Positions 37,081-45,758 are shown, numbered from the stretch's first letter. The stretch: 64,000 bases of DNA from Methylobacterium sp. J-068 (GCF_022829445.1 NZ_JAKSXY010000109.1:62001-126000), one strand, 5' to 3'. Numbers and translations are program-made. Notes: generated by a model from the sequence alone, not told the origin.

Positions 37081-37287
37081 ATGAGTCAGCCCCCTTCCCC
37101 CGTCTCGGCGGAGCCGAAAGGCGTCACCTTCCGGGGGCGTGGCTTCGCGCGTCTGCGTGGCACGAAGCTCTCACTGCTGATCTGTCCGCACTGCTCGCAA
37201 CGCAATGCGCCGCAGGTGGCGGACAAGGGCTACTGCCACTGGTGTACCTACGAGCCCTCGCGCGACGACATCGAGCCGGCCTCCTGA
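37081..37287 (+). CDS. Small zinc-ribbon protein
   Basis: 68 residues. Two CxxC pairs, Cys35/Cys38 (LICPHC) and Cys52/Cys55 (YCHWC), form a likely zinc ribbon in the second half; the first half is polar. The start was taken as ATG 37081; an upstream in-frame ATG at 37048 exists. Function unknown; such proteins often bind nucleic acid or act as small regulators. Confidence 0.55.
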   Translation: MSQPPSPVSAEPKGVTFRGRGFARLRGTKLSLLICPHCSQRNAPQVADKGYCHWCTYEPSRDDIEPAS

Positions 37288-37342
37288 ACCTTACGCGTGC
37301 GGAGCCCGTCGCATCTCAGCGCCGTCCGAGTGGTCGCTTCGC

Positions 37343-37606
37343 CTACAGCCACCGCTCGTCGAGATCCGTGGCATTGCGCTCCGCCACCGGCTGCGTCTCG
37401 TCGCCCTCCGCAAAGATCACCACGTCACCGGGCGCGACGTCGCGGGTCGCGTAGAAGTCCCAGCGGCGGTGGATGACACGCGGCCCACCGAAGATCCGGA
37501 AGGCATGGCAGTAGCGATCGTCCCGGAAGCCGACGTAATGCACGCAGCGCGGAGGCACGGACTCGATCGCGTCGGATGCGGCCTTACCGTCCGCCCGGTC
37601 CGCCAT
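37343..37606 (-). CDS. Hypothetical protein
   Basis: 87 residues from ATG 37606. A single soluble domain with CVHYVGFRDDRYCHAFRIFG and WDFYATRDVAPGDVVIFAEG, the latter resembling a small beta-rich fold. No family recognised. Its start overlaps the end of the secreted protein gene upstream by 23 bases, so the two are probably co-transcribed. Confidence 0.55.
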   Translation of the reverse strand: MADRADGKAASDAIESVPPRCVHYVGFRDDRYCHAFRIFGGPRVIHRRWDFYATRDVAPGDVVIFAEGDETQPVAERNATDLDERWL

Positions 37607-37859
37607 TGGCGCTCCCGTTCGGAAAAGCCTGCTCGGGCCGGCTCGCATTGCCCCCGGCGGCCGAATTCGTGGTCACCGTATCCGCCCCGGTGGCGCCGTA
37701 GGAGATGACGACGTCACCGCTGTTGCCCGTCGTGTTGGGCTGGTTCTGCACGATGACGCCCCGACGGCCCTCATAGGGAAACACGCCCTGGGCAATGGCC
37801 GGCAACGTCACCAGCATTGCGAGTGCGCTCAGGCTCACCAGGATCGCTCGGCTCTTCAT
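37584..37859 (-). CDS. Small secreted protein
   Basis: 91 residues from ATG 37859. Sec signal peptide MKSRAILVSLSALAMLVTLP with cleavage after AIAQG; the mature part is Gly/Asn/Ser-rich with no Cys (VVISYGATGADTVTTNSAAG). No family recognised. The 330-bp gap to the next gene (37860-38186) is AT-richer near 38040-38140 and probably holds promoters in both directions. Confidence 0.55.
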   Translation of the reverse strand: MKSRAILVSLSALAMLVTLPAIAQGVFPYEGRRGVIVQNQPNTTGNSGDVVISYGATGADTVTTNSAAGGNASRPEQAFPNGSANGGPGGR

Positions 37860-38186
37860 CGCGCTCTTCCAGATTTCGAGACCGGGACACAGATCCCGAG
37901 ACGGCAGGACATGGCATGAACCCCGGCGTTCGACGCCTGTTCCTGCGACGAAAGATCCGGCTCGGTCCCAAGGGTTTACGGCCGAAAGACCGAAGCGCTC
38001 CACCGTCAGGCCTCGAGCGCCGGATCGCTCGAGCCTGCCCTATTTTGCATGCCCCTGATTGCAAACGTGAATATTTCGCTAATGTCATGCTTGCATCGCA
38101 TATCGCACTTGCACACAAACCGATTGCTGCACTGCACCACAGGGGTCAATCTCGGGTCAGACCACGACCGAACCCGAGAGTAACCC

Positions 38187-38330
38187 ATGAGCACCCCGTC
38201 CACCGCCGCCATCGACCTGTCGGCCGCCGAGACCTCCGCCCCTCCGGCCCGCGGCTGGTTCGCGCACATGATCCAGGTCTGGCTGGAGCACCATGCGCGC
38301 GTCTTCGAGATGGGCGTCGAGCCGCTCTAA
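38187..38330 (+). CDS. 47-residue small protein
   Basis: An open frame from ATG 38187 to TAA 38330 that ends SerArg-poor: MSTPSTAAIDLSAAETSAPP, then a helix with RGWFAHMIQVWLEHHARVFE and the end MGVEPL. It is preceded by an AT-richer region and followed after 40 bp by a strong terminator, the layout of a short monocistronic gene. Trp/His/aromatic content is unlike a chance frame. Function unknown. Confidence 0.55.
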   Translation: MSTPSTAAIDLSAAETSAPPARGWFAHMIQVWLEHHARVFEMGVEPL

Positions 38331-38368
38331 CCGAGCCGCCTCGGCACGATCCGTTCGAACCTCTTCGA

Positions 38369-38399
38369 GGCCGGCGCCCCAGGGCGCCGGCCCTTTTTT
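38369..38399 (+). terminator. Rho-independent terminator
   Basis: A stem of 10-11 GC-rich base pairs (GGCCGGCGCCC with its complement) followed by CTTTTTT. It ends the transcript of the 47-residue protein gene and also lies 50 bp before the end of the convergent molybdoenzyme gene. Confidence 0.85.
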
Positions 38400-38447
38400 C
38401 GATCCCTGTCCAACCCGCGAAGCGGCCCGGTATCCGTCCCCGACCCC

Positions 38448-40580
38448 CTACTGGGCCAGCCCGACCTGCACGAGGTTGTCGCTGTAGGTCGGCGAGTGCC
38501 CCATGCCGCCGTAGATCGAGGAACTGATGACGTTCACCGCTCCGCCCCGATTGAGCGAGTGCCAGTAGCCGAGCGAGGCCACCACCATGCCGGGCGGCAC
38601 GTCGTCCGTGACCCGGGCCTGTCCGTGGAAGGCGCCCCGGTCGTTGAACACCTTCACCAGCGCGCCCTCGATGATCTCCCGCGTCACGGCATCCGTTGGG
38701 TTGATCAGGATGGCCTGCTCACCCTGCGACCGGATCTTGTGCGCCTCGTTGGCGTATTGTGAGTTCAGGAAGCCGTGGCTCTTCGGCGAGACGATGTTGA
38801 GGGGATAGCGCCGGGCCTGGTCCGGGTTGGTCTCGGGACGCTCGTTGGCCGGCACGTAGCCGGGGAGCGGATCGAGGGCCTCGCCGCCCTGCTTGTGCGC
38901 GTACATCTGCCGGAAGGGCGGCGCGACGAAGTTGCCGTTGTCGACGGCGCTCTGCGAGAAGAACTCGCACTTGCCCGACGGCGTCGGGAAGTTGCCCTTG
39001 GCATGCGGGGTCCGGGTCTCGGGCTCGCCGATGTTCAGGCGATAATAGCCGTGCTCGCGGAAGTAGGCCATGTCGATGCCGCCGAGCTTGGGGCTGTCCC
39101 AGTCGAGGTACCATTCCATGAGCTCCGTCTCGCTCATCGAGAATTGCGGCTCCTGGAATCCGAAGGTCTTGGCGAGGCGTCGGAACAGCTCGGCGTTGGA
39201 CACCGCCTCGCCGGGCGGCTCGATGGCCTTCTGGTTCAGCGTGAAGAAGAAGTGCCCCCACGAGAACATCATGTCGTCGTGCTCGGCCGCCATGGTGGCG
39301 GGGAGCAGGATGTCGGCGTAGCGCGCGGTATCGGTGACGAAGTGCTCGCTGACGACCGTGAACAGGTCCTCGCGGGCGAGCCCGCGCTTGATCTTCTCGG
39401 TCTCGGTCGAATTCGAGACCGGGTTGGCGTTGTAGACCATCAGCGCATGGATGCCGGGCTCGATGTCGGTCTCTCCGGTCAGGATCTCTCCGAGCTTGAG
39501 CACGTTCAGGGCCCGCGTGCCCTCCGGGATCAGGTCGGGCCGGCAGATCCGGTCGAAGTGGATCGGGAATTCCCAGAGCGGCATCTGGTAGACGCCGCCG
39601 CCCGGGTCCTTCCAGGAGCCCGTGAGCGCCGGCAGGGAGAAGATCGCCCGGAGCGCCTGGGCGCCGCCCGCGCTGCGCTCGACGGCGATGCCGGGACGCA
39701 GCGCGGCGTTGCGGGTCGTGGCGTATTCGCGCGCCAACCGGCGGATGTCGGCGGCGGGGATGCCGCAGATCGTCTCGGCGTAATCCGGCGTGAAGGACGC
39801 GGCGCGCGCCTTCAGCGGTTCGAAGCCGACCGTGTGCTCGGCGATGTAATCCGCATCCGTCAGGCCCTCGGCGATGATGACGTTGATCATCGCCATAGCC
39901 AGTGCGCCGTCGGTGCCGGGCCTCGGCATCAGGTGCCAGTCGGCCTCCTTGGCGGTGCGGGAGCGGTAGGGGTCGATGACCACGACCTTGGCGCCGTTCC
40001 GCTGCGCCTCCTTCACCACGTGCCAATGGTGGATGTTGGTGGAGACCGAGTTGCAGCCCCAGATGACGATGTACTTCGACTGGGCGAAGCTCATCGGATC
40101 GGTGCCGTTGGTCGGGCCGACGGTCAGGAGCCAGGCGGTGCAGGAGCCCGATCCGCAGAAGGTCTTCTCGGCCACCGTGGCGCCCAGCCGGTTGAAGAAC
40201 GCGTCGCCGACCGTGAGGCCCTGCACGACGCCCTCGTTGCCGAGGTAGTTGTAAGGCAGGATCGCCTCGGCCCCGTGCGTCTCGACGATACCGGTGAAGC
40301 GCCGGTGGATCTCCGCCAGGGCCTCGTCCCAGGTGATGCGCGCGAACTGGCCGCTGCCCTTCGGCCCGGAGCGCCGCATCGGGTAGAGCACCCGGTCCGG
40401 ATTGTAGTGGTGCTTGTCGAAATCCTTGACCTTGGCGCAGAGCGCGCCCCGGGTCATCGGGTGGTCCGGATTGCCCCGGACGTTCGTGAGCTTGCCCGCC
40501 TCGACCGTGTAGATCATCGAGCAGGTGTCGGGGCAGTCATGCGGGCAGGCCCCGAGCCGGGTCGTCGCATCGTCGAGCAT
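38448..40580 (-). CDS. Molybdopterin (bis-MGD) oxidoreductase, cytoplasmic
   Basis: 710 residues from ATG 40580. An N-terminal [4Fe-4S] motif, Cys12-x3-Cys16-x3-Cys20-x27-Cys48 (CPHDCPDTC ... GALCAK), is followed by the DMSO-reductase-type molybdopterin domains and a C-terminal dinucleotide-binding domain. The Mo-ligand region reads EKTFCGSGSCTAW, suggesting Cys ligation. There is no Tat or Sec signal, so it acts in the cytoplasm. Related enzymes include formate dehydrogenase-like and thiosulfate/polysulfide reductase-like proteins; the substrate is unknown. It is divergent from the ABC importer with a 0.8-kb gap between them. Confidence 0.82.
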   Translation of the reverse strand: MLDDATTRLGACPHDCPDTCSMIYTVEAGKLTNVRGNPDHPMTRGALCAKVKDFDKHHYNPDRVLYPMRRSGPKGSGQFARITWDEALAEIHRRFTGIVETHGAEAILPYNYLGNEGVVQGLTVGDAFFNRLGATVAEKTFCGSGSCTAWLLTVGPTNGTDPMSFAQSKYIVIWGCNSVSTNIHHWHVVKEAQRNGAKVVVIDPYRSRTAKEADWHLMPRPGTDGALAMAMINVIIAEGLTDADYIAEHTVGFEPLKARAASFTPDYAETICGIPAADIRRLAREYATTRNAALRPGIAVERSAGGAQALRAIFSLPALTGSWKDPGGGVYQMPLWEFPIHFDRICRPDLIPEGTRALNVLKLGEILTGETDIEPGIHALMVYNANPVSNSTETEKIKRGLAREDLFTVVSEHFVTDTARYADILLPATMAAEHDDMMFSWGHFFFTLNQKAIEPPGEAVSNAELFRRLAKTFGFQEPQFSMSETELMEWYLDWDSPKLGGIDMAYFREHGYYRLNIGEPETRTPHAKGNFPTPSGKCEFFSQSAVDNGNFVAPPFRQMYAHKQGGEALDPLPGYVPANERPETNPDQARRYPLNIVSPKSHGFLNSQYANEAHKIRSQGEQAILINPTDAVTREIIEGALVKVFNDRGAFHGQARVTDDVPPGMVVASLGYWHSLNRGGAVNVISSSIYGGMGHSPTYSDNLVQVGLAQ

Positions 40581-40699
40581 TTCGTTCTCCCTTGATTGAA
40601 ACCGGTTCTTTTCTTGTTCTTGTTTCGGATGCGGGCGCGACCGGAGGGTGCCCTGGAATCGGGCGCGGCAGTGCGGCCAGCCCAGGGCGTGGGCGGCCA

Positions 40700-41017
40700 C
40701 GAACGCGGCCGAGCCGATGCGTCTCCGCGCGGTTCCGGGCCCCGGACAGCGTCGCGCGGGGCGCTTCGTGGACGGGCAGGCACCCGCGCCGGAACCGGCC
40801 GTGGACAATCGCGCCCATCCTGCGTCGCATCGAGGCCCTCCGGCACAACCACGGGCGTGGCTACGGCCTCGAAGGCCAAGTCGAAGGGCTCGGCCAGCGT
40901 GCCGTTCGCCTGTGCGCGCGCGGACAAGCGGTGGAGGATCGCACCTTCGGTCCGATCGGAGACCGCGTGGAACAGAGCATCCAACGGCGTGGCGTCCTCC
41001 TGAACCTTGTGGTTCAT
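40700..41017 (-). pseudogene. Decayed ArsR-type regulator fragment
   Basis: From ATG 41017 the frame reads MNHKVQEDATPLDALFHAVS and, further on, LAEPFDLAFEAV, which resembles the start of ArsR-family proteins (LDALFHALSDPTRRAIL ... LAEPFDMS). After about 55 codons the similarity stops; a second frame continues with VHGRFRRGCLPVHEAP, resembling the usual GRVHRCRL region. This suggests frameshifts in a dead gene. The left boundary is approximate. The rest of 40581-41376 holds only the operator described below. Confidence 0.4.
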
Positions 41018-41126
41018 GATGCATGCCCTTGGAACGATTGCAAAGTGGCCCGGCCCGGGCGTGGATCATTCGAGCCGGGCAACCGACCGATGCTCTTCGA
41101 TGGAACGCGCGTGTAGGTTTTTATAC

Positions 41127-41144
41127 CTGTCTTATAAAAGACAG
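41127..41144. promoter_or_regulatory. Operator palindrome upstream of the ABC importer (shared with suyA)
   Basis: CTGTCTT-ATAA-AAGACAG, perfect 7-bp arms around a 4-bp centre. A TATAAA hexamer at 41133-41138 lies inside it and could be a -10 element, so binding would block transcription. The same arms (TGTCTT/AAGACA) and near-identical spacer occur over the suyA promoter at 53472-53489. GTCT/AGAC half-sites are common for HutC-type GntR proteins, two of which are encoded nearby. Confidence 0.7.
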
Positions 41145-41376
41145 ATAATATGTTTACACGTCGCATCGCGCTTGGTATCGAAGTGCGGTCGTCGTCGGTC
41201 CCGCGCGATCGAACGGCACGGCCAAGGTCTGCGATTGCCGCGAGGCATCCCGGCGGCCCTGGTGGAAAGGACCCGCATCGGTCGCCAGCCGAAGCGGAGA
41301 TCCAGTGAAAAGCGGCGCCAGACCGCTCAGTCTCAAGAATGACCGCCGCTTCACGCGTGGCTTAAGGGAGGATGTT

Positions 41377-42171
41377 ATGAGCTTGGTGACAGGCTTGCCA
41401 TCGGACTTCGCTGAGCCCTTGCTCGAAGTCGATGGGGTGACCCTTCAGTACAAGACGCCGCATCACCTCATCACGGCGACCTACAAGGTCGACTTCAAGG
41501 TCTTCCCGAGCGACCGTTTCGTCCTGCTGGGACCATCGGGCTGCGGCAAGTCCACCCTGCTGAAGGCGGTCGGCGGCTACATGGCCCCAACCGAGGGCGA
41601 GATCCGGCTCAAGAACCGCACCGTCACGGGTCCCGGCCCGGACCGGATGATGGTGTTCCAGGAATTCGACCAGCTTCTGCCCTGGAAGACCGTGCGCCAG
41701 AACGTGGTCTTCGCCCTCGAGGCGTCGGGGCGCCTGTCGGGCTCCGCCGCCGACGAGCGGGCGATGCACTACATCGACAAGGTCAACCTCAGCGCCTTCG
41801 CCGACAGCTATCCCCACATGCTCTCGGGCGGCATGAAGCAGCGCGTGGCCATCGCGCGCGGCATGGCGATGGAACCCGACATCCTGCTCATGGACGAGCC
41901 CTTCGCGGCCCTCGACGCCCTGACGCGCCGGCGCATGCAGGACGAACTCCTGGCCCTGTGGGAGGAGACGCGCTTCACGGTCCTGTTCGTCACCCACTCG
42001 ATCCCCGAGGCCATCAAGATCGGCTCGCGCATCCTGCTGCTCTCGCCTCATCCGGGCGAGGTCAAGGCCGAACTCAACACGGCCGGATCACCGCAGGACA
42101 TCATGCTGCTGGAGCAGCGCATCCATCAGATGCTGTTTTCCGAAGAGATCAAGGAGGCGGAGAATGTCTAG
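41377..42171 (+). CDS. ABC importer ATPase, NitT/TauT type
   Basis: 264 residues from ATG 41377, preceded by AAGGGAGG. Walker A GPSGCGKST is at 52-60, signature LSGGMKQRVAIARG at 149-162 and Walker B ILLMDEPFAALD at 169-180. The family (nitrate, taurine, sulfonate, bicarbonate importers) is clear from MMVFQEFDQLLPWKTVRQNV. The 3' end overlaps the permease gene by 8 bp. Substrate is not readable from the ATPase; context suggests an organosulfonate or dicarboxylate-like anion. Confidence 0.88.
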   Translation: MSLVTGLPSDFAEPLLEVDGVTLQYKTPHHLITATYKVDFKVFPSDRFVLLGPSGCGKSTLLKAVGGYMAPTEGEIRLKNRTVTGPGPDRMMVFQEFDQLLPWKTVRQNVVFALEASGRLSGSAADERAMHYIDKVNLSAFADSYPHMLSGGMKQRVAIARGMAMEPDILLMDEPFAALDALTRRRMQDELLALWEETRFTVLFVTHSIPEAIKIGSRILLLSPHPGEVKAELNTAGSPQDIMLLEQRIHQMLFSEEIKEAENV

Positions 42172-43063
42172 GACCGCGAAAGCGCTGTTGTCCCCCGTCA
42201 TGCTCCGTCCCGCCCGTCCCGAGATCGTCCGCGAGGGCAGCGGCCGCTACGGCGGCGCCATCGTCGAGAAGCCGCTCTCGACGGCCGAGCGCCTGTACAA
42301 CCACGGCTGGCTTCGCAAGCTCGCGATCCTGGCGGTGCTGGCCCTGATCTGGGAAGCCTACGGGCGCTTCCTCGACAACGACCTCCTGTTCCCGACCTTC
42401 ACCGCCACCGTGACGGCCTTCGCCCACGGGGTCGCGGACGGGACGCTGGTGATGCGGGCCTGGGGCTCGATCAAGGTCCTGCTGATCGGCTACGCCCTCG
42501 GCATCCTGCTGGCGACCCTGCTCACCGGCATCGCCATCGGCTCGCGCATCGGCACCGACTTCCTCGAGACGATGACGTCGATGTTCAATCCCCTGCCGGC
42601 GATCGCCCTGCTGCCCCTGGCGCTGATCTGGTTCGGCCTGGGCAACGGCAGCCTGATCTTCGTGCTGGTCCATTCGGTGACCTGGGCCATCGCCCTGAAC
42701 ACCCATTCGGGCTTCCTCTCGGTCAGCCGGACCCTGAAGATGGTCGGCCGCAATTATGGCCTGCGCGGCAGCCGGCTCATCACCAAGATCCTGATCCCGG
42801 CGGCCTTCCCGAGCATCCTGACGGGCCTGAAGGTCGGCTGGGCCTTCGCTTGGCGGACGCTCATCGCGGCGGAACTCGTCTTCGGCGTCAGCTCGGGGTC
42901 GGGGGGGCTGGGCTGGTTCATCTTCGAGAACAAGAACATGCTCGACATCCCCAACGTCTTCGCCGGCCTGCTCACGGTGATCCTCATCGGCCTGTGCGTC
43001 GAGAACCTCATCTTCCAGACCATCGAGCGCCACACCCTGCAGCGCTGGGGCATGCAGGCGTAA
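42164..43063 (+). CDS. ABC importer permease, NitT/TauT type
   Basis: 299 residues with about six spans; the EAA loop is in SRTLKMVGRNYGLRGSRLIT. It begins inside the ATPase gene. Its TAA is directly followed by the stop of the convergent gntR gene (43064). It needs a periplasmic binding protein; two candidates are encoded at 43931 and 51413. Their presence with a single permease/ATPase pair suggests that both dock here, possibly with different substrates. Confidence 0.88.
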   Translation: MSRTAKALLSPVMLRPARPEIVREGSGRYGGAIVEKPLSTAERLYNHGWLRKLAILAVLALIWEAYGRFLDNDLLFPTFTATVTAFAHGVADGTLVMRAWGSIKVLLIGYALGILLATLLTGIAIGSRIGTDFLETMTSMFNPLPAIALLPLALIWFGLGNGSLIFVLVHSVTWAIALNTHSGFLSVSRTLKMVGRNYGLRGSRLITKILIPAAFPSILTGLKVGWAFAWRTLIAAELVFGVSSGSGGLGWFIFENKNMLDIPNVFAGLLTVILIGLCVENLIFQTIERHTLQRWGMQA

Positions 43064-43822
43064 TCAGTCGAGGTCGGAGCGGTAGCGCAGCGCGGCCGTC
43101 CAGCTCTGCCGGTACTCGATCGGGGCGCCCGCCAGGGACACCGCGACGCGGCGCACGAGGAGCAGGGGCGCCGCCGGCGGACAGCCGAGGGCGGCCGCGA
43201 TGGCGGCACTCGCGCGATCCGTCGCGATCTCGTCGCGGGCGCGCGCCACCGTGTGGCCGCAGCGCGCCTGATAGAGCACGTAGATCTCCTCCAGCATCTC
43301 GCGGCCCGGCTCCGGCGCGAGCCGCGCGAACAGGTCCGCGGGCAGCGCGATGCGCTCGTAGACCATCGGTACGCCGTCCTCGCTGCGGGTGCGCAGCAGG
43401 ACCAGCACCTTCGCGCCCGCCCCGAGACCGAGCCGGGCCCGATCCTGCGCGTCGGCCCGCGCCACCCCGGCCGCGAGGACGTGGGCCACGGGGCGGAACG
43501 GCCGACCGTCGCCGTGGACGAAGCGCAGGAACCGGAAGCGGGAGCGATCGCTCGAATGCGGCACCACCTGCGTGCCGCGCCCGTGCTGGCGTTCCAGCAG
43601 GCCCTGCCCGACGAGGTCCTCCATCGCCTTGCGGATCGTTCCGATGGAGATGCCGAGATCGGTCGCGAGTTGCGGCTCGCTCGGCAGGTAGGTGCCCGGC
43701 TTCCAGGTCCCGTCCACGATCCGGCGCAACATGAGGTCGCGCGCCTGCAGGTAGAGCGGGCGGCTCGCCAGCGGCTCGCTCGGGACCGGAGGCTCGGGTG
43801 CTGTCCGCATCGGGTCCGACAT
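43064..43822 (-). CDS. HutC-type GntR regulator
   Basis: 252 residues from ATG 43822. N-terminal winged helix with PLYLQARDLMLRRIVDGTWK and YLPSEPQLATDLGISIGTIR (about 22-75), then a UTRA ligand domain (about 95-250). It is divergent from the binding-protein/fumarate-reductase operon, with a palindrome in the 108-bp gap that it probably binds. The likely inducer is the transported acid or an intermediate. The paralogue at 58822 shares this layout. Confidence 0.85.
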   Translation of the reverse strand: MSDPMRTAPEPPVPSEPLASRPLYLQARDLMLRRIVDGTWKPGTYLPSEPQLATDLGISIGTIRKAMEDLVGQGLLERQHGRGTQVVPHSSDRSRFRFLRFVHGDGRPFRPVAHVLAAGVARADAQDRARLGLGAGAKVLVLLRTRSEDGVPMVYERIALPADLFARLAPEPGREMLEEIYVLYQARCGHTVARARDEIATDRASAAIAAALGCPPAAPLLLVRRVAVSLAGAPIEYRQSWTAALRYRSDLD

Positions 43823-43829
43823 CGGTAAC

Positions 43830-43879
43830 TCATATATATGACATATGACCGTTGACAGCGGTCGTTCCGAGCGTATCGT
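43830..43879 (+). promoter_or_regulatory. Operator and promoter of the binding-protein/fumarate-reductase operon
   Basis: TCATATATATGA (43830-43841) is a perfect 12-bp palindrome, and a further ATATGA half-site follows at 43843-43848. It starts 8 bp upstream of the gntR start codon and abuts a plus-strand -35 TTGACA (43852-43857); a TATCGT at 43874-43879 (16-bp spacer) could be the -10. The sequence differs clearly from the TGTCTT...AAGACA operators, so a different GntR is probably responsible. Confidence 0.6.
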
Positions 43880-43930
43880 GACCCGGGTCACCGAACCAGA
43901 AGAATTCGGGCCGACGCGGAGGACGACGAC

Positions 43931-44968
43931 ATGGTGCTGGGCCGTCTCATTCGGCGATGCGGAGTCGCGCGGCGCTGCGGGGTCGCGGCCCTGGTCTCGG
44001 CGAGCCTCCTGGCCGGTTCGGGGGCCGCCTGGGCGGAGGCCTCCGTGGTGCGCCTCGCCAAGCAGTTCGGCATCTCCTACCTGCCCCTCACCGTGATGGA
44101 GGAGGAGCGGCTCCTCGAGAAGCACGCGCGGCAGCAGGGGCTGGACCTCAAGACCGAGTGGCTGCGCTTCACCGGCGGCTCCGGCATGAACGAGGCCCTC
44201 CTCTCCGGGAACCTGGATTTCGCCGCCGGCGGCGTCGGCCCGATGCTGACGATCTGGGGCCGCACCCGGGGCAACCTGATGGTCAAGGGCGTGGCGGCCC
44301 TCAACGCGATGCCGCTCTGGCTGGTGACCGTGAACCCGGCGGTGAAATCCATCAAGGACTTCACCGACAAGGACAAGATCGCCCTGCCCACGGTGAAGAG
44401 TTCGATCCAGGCGATCACCCTGCAGATGGCGGCCGAGAAGGCCTTCGGGCCCGGTCAGCAGGGCAAGCTCGATCCGCTCACGGTCTCGATGGGCCACCCC
44501 GACGCGCAGACGGCGATGCTCGGCGGCCGCTCCGAGATCACGGCGCATTTCGGCTCACCGCCCTTCCAGGAAATGGAGCTGAAGGATTCCCGCGCCCGCA
44601 AGGTGCTCGACAGCTACGACGTGCTGGGGGGCCCGCACACCTTCAACCTGGTCTGGGCGAGCAACCGCTTCGTCTCCGCCAACCCGAAGATCGTGGCCGC
44701 CTTCCGGGGCGCCCTCGAGGAGAGCCTGGCGCTGATCAAGGCGGAGCCCAACCGGGTCGCGGCCCTGTGGATCAAGGCTGAGAACGCCCGGCTGAGCGAG
44801 GCCGAAGCGGTGGAGATCATCCGGGCGCCGCAGACCCAGTGGACCAGCGCGCCCCTGAACATGCTCACCTATCTCGATTACATGAACCGCGCCGGCCTCG
44901 TCGGCGCCAAGGCCACCGATCAGGGCGAGCTGTTCTTCCCCGGCGCCGCCGCCAAGGCGGAGCGATAG
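43931..44968 (+). CDS. Periplasmic binding protein of an ABC importer (NitT/TauT type), copy 1
   Basis: 345 residues. Signal peptide cut near AAWAEASVVRL. The body follows the NMT1/SsuA-like fold, with GMNEALLSGNLDFAAGGVGP and YDVLGGPHTFNLVWASNRFV. It is the first gene of a long operon (43931-52429) and is 4 bp upstream of the iron-sulfur subunit gene, which ties import to the redox complex. It is a paralogue of the protein at 51413; both have the rare SVQ/IQA-QMAAEK stretch. Confidence 0.85.
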   Translation: MVLGRLIRRCGVARRCGVAALVSASLLAGSGAAWAEASVVRLAKQFGISYLPLTVMEEERLLEKHARQQGLDLKTEWLRFTGGSGMNEALLSGNLDFAAGGVGPMLTIWGRTRGNLMVKGVAALNAMPLWLVTVNPAVKSIKDFTDKDKIALPTVKSSIQAITLQMAAEKAFGPGQQGKLDPLTVSMGHPDAQTAMLGGRSEITAHFGSPPFQEMELKDSRARKVLDSYDVLGGPHTFNLVWASNRFVSANPKIVAAFRGALEESLALIKAEPNRVAALWIKAENARLSEAEAVEIIRAPQTQWTSAPLNMLTYLDYMNRAGLVGAKATDQGELFFPGAAAKAER

Positions 44969-44972
44969 AGGC

Positions 44973-45758
44973 ATGAACGCCCCGGTTCCGAACGCCGCGC
45001 CCAGGGATCCGACCGTCGAACCCGCGGCCGGCGCGATGCTGACGGTCCGCATCCGCCGGGACGACGGGTTCCAGACCTTCACCCTGGCGCGGCGGCCCGC
45101 CCAGACCATCCTCGACGTGGTCACCGCGATCCAGCGCGAGCAGGACCCGACGCTGGCCTACCGCTTCGCCTGCCGGGTCGGCATGTGCGGCTCCTGCGCC
45201 ATGATGGTGAACGGGCGCCCGCGCTGGACCTGCCGGACGCGGGTCGCGGCGGTGGCGGAGGGCGACGCCCTCACCCTCGAACCCCTGCGCAACCTGCCGG
45301 TGGTCAAGGATCTGGCCGTCGACATGGAGCCGTTCTTCACCAAGTGGACGGCCGCGCACGGCGCCTTCGAGCCCGGCGAGACGCCGCTCGGGGACTTCGC
45401 CGTGGTGGCACCGGATTCCCCCGAGCGCCGCGCCGTGGATGCGGGCATCGAGTGCATCAATTGCGGGGTCTGCTACGCCGCCTGCGATGTGGTCTCGTGG
45501 AACCCGGACTATCTCGGCCCCGCCGCCCTCAACCGGGCCTGGACCCTGATCAACGATGTCCGCGACCAGGGCCGGGAGGCCCGCCTCGACGCCGTCTCGG
45601 GGGATGCCGGCTGCCAGTCCTGCCACACCCACATGAGCTGCACGGAGCATTGCCCGAAGGCGCTGGCGCCGACCTTCGCCATCGCGGGCCTCAAGCGCGA
45701 GACCGCGCGGACCGCGCTGCGGCGGTTCGGCGCCCGGCATTTCCGGAGGTCGGCATGA
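44973..45758 (+). CDS. Fumarate reductase/succinate dehydrogenase-like iron-sulfur subunit
   Basis: 261 residues. A plant-type [2Fe-2S] motif is present (CRVGMCGSCAMMVNG ... TC, about 68-90), then CINCGVCYAAC and CQSCHTHMSCTEHCPK for the two further clusters. All clusters expected of SdhB/FrdB are therefore plausible. It passes electrons between the flavoprotein encoded at 47980 and the quinone-binding membrane subunits. Its stop overlaps the next start as ATGA. Confidence 0.88.
   Translation: MNAPVPNAAPRDPTVEPAAGAMLTVRIRRDDGFQTFTLARRPAQTILDVVTAIQREQDPTLAYRFACRVGMCGSCAMMVNGRPRWTCRTRVAAVAEGDALTLEPLRNLPVVKDLAVDMEPFFTKWTAAHGAFEPGETPLGDFAVVAPDSPERRAVDAGIECINCGVCYAACDVVSWNPDYLGPAALNRAWTLINDVRDQGREARLDAVSGDAGCQSCHTHMSCTEHCPKALAPTFAIAGLKRETARTALRRFGARHFRRSA

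Noticed and set aside
40581..41069. N-terminal extension of the molybdoenzyme
   Set aside because: The iron-sulfur motif starts at residue 12 of the shorter form as expected; the extension is Arg/Gly-rich and overlaps the ArsR-like remnant.
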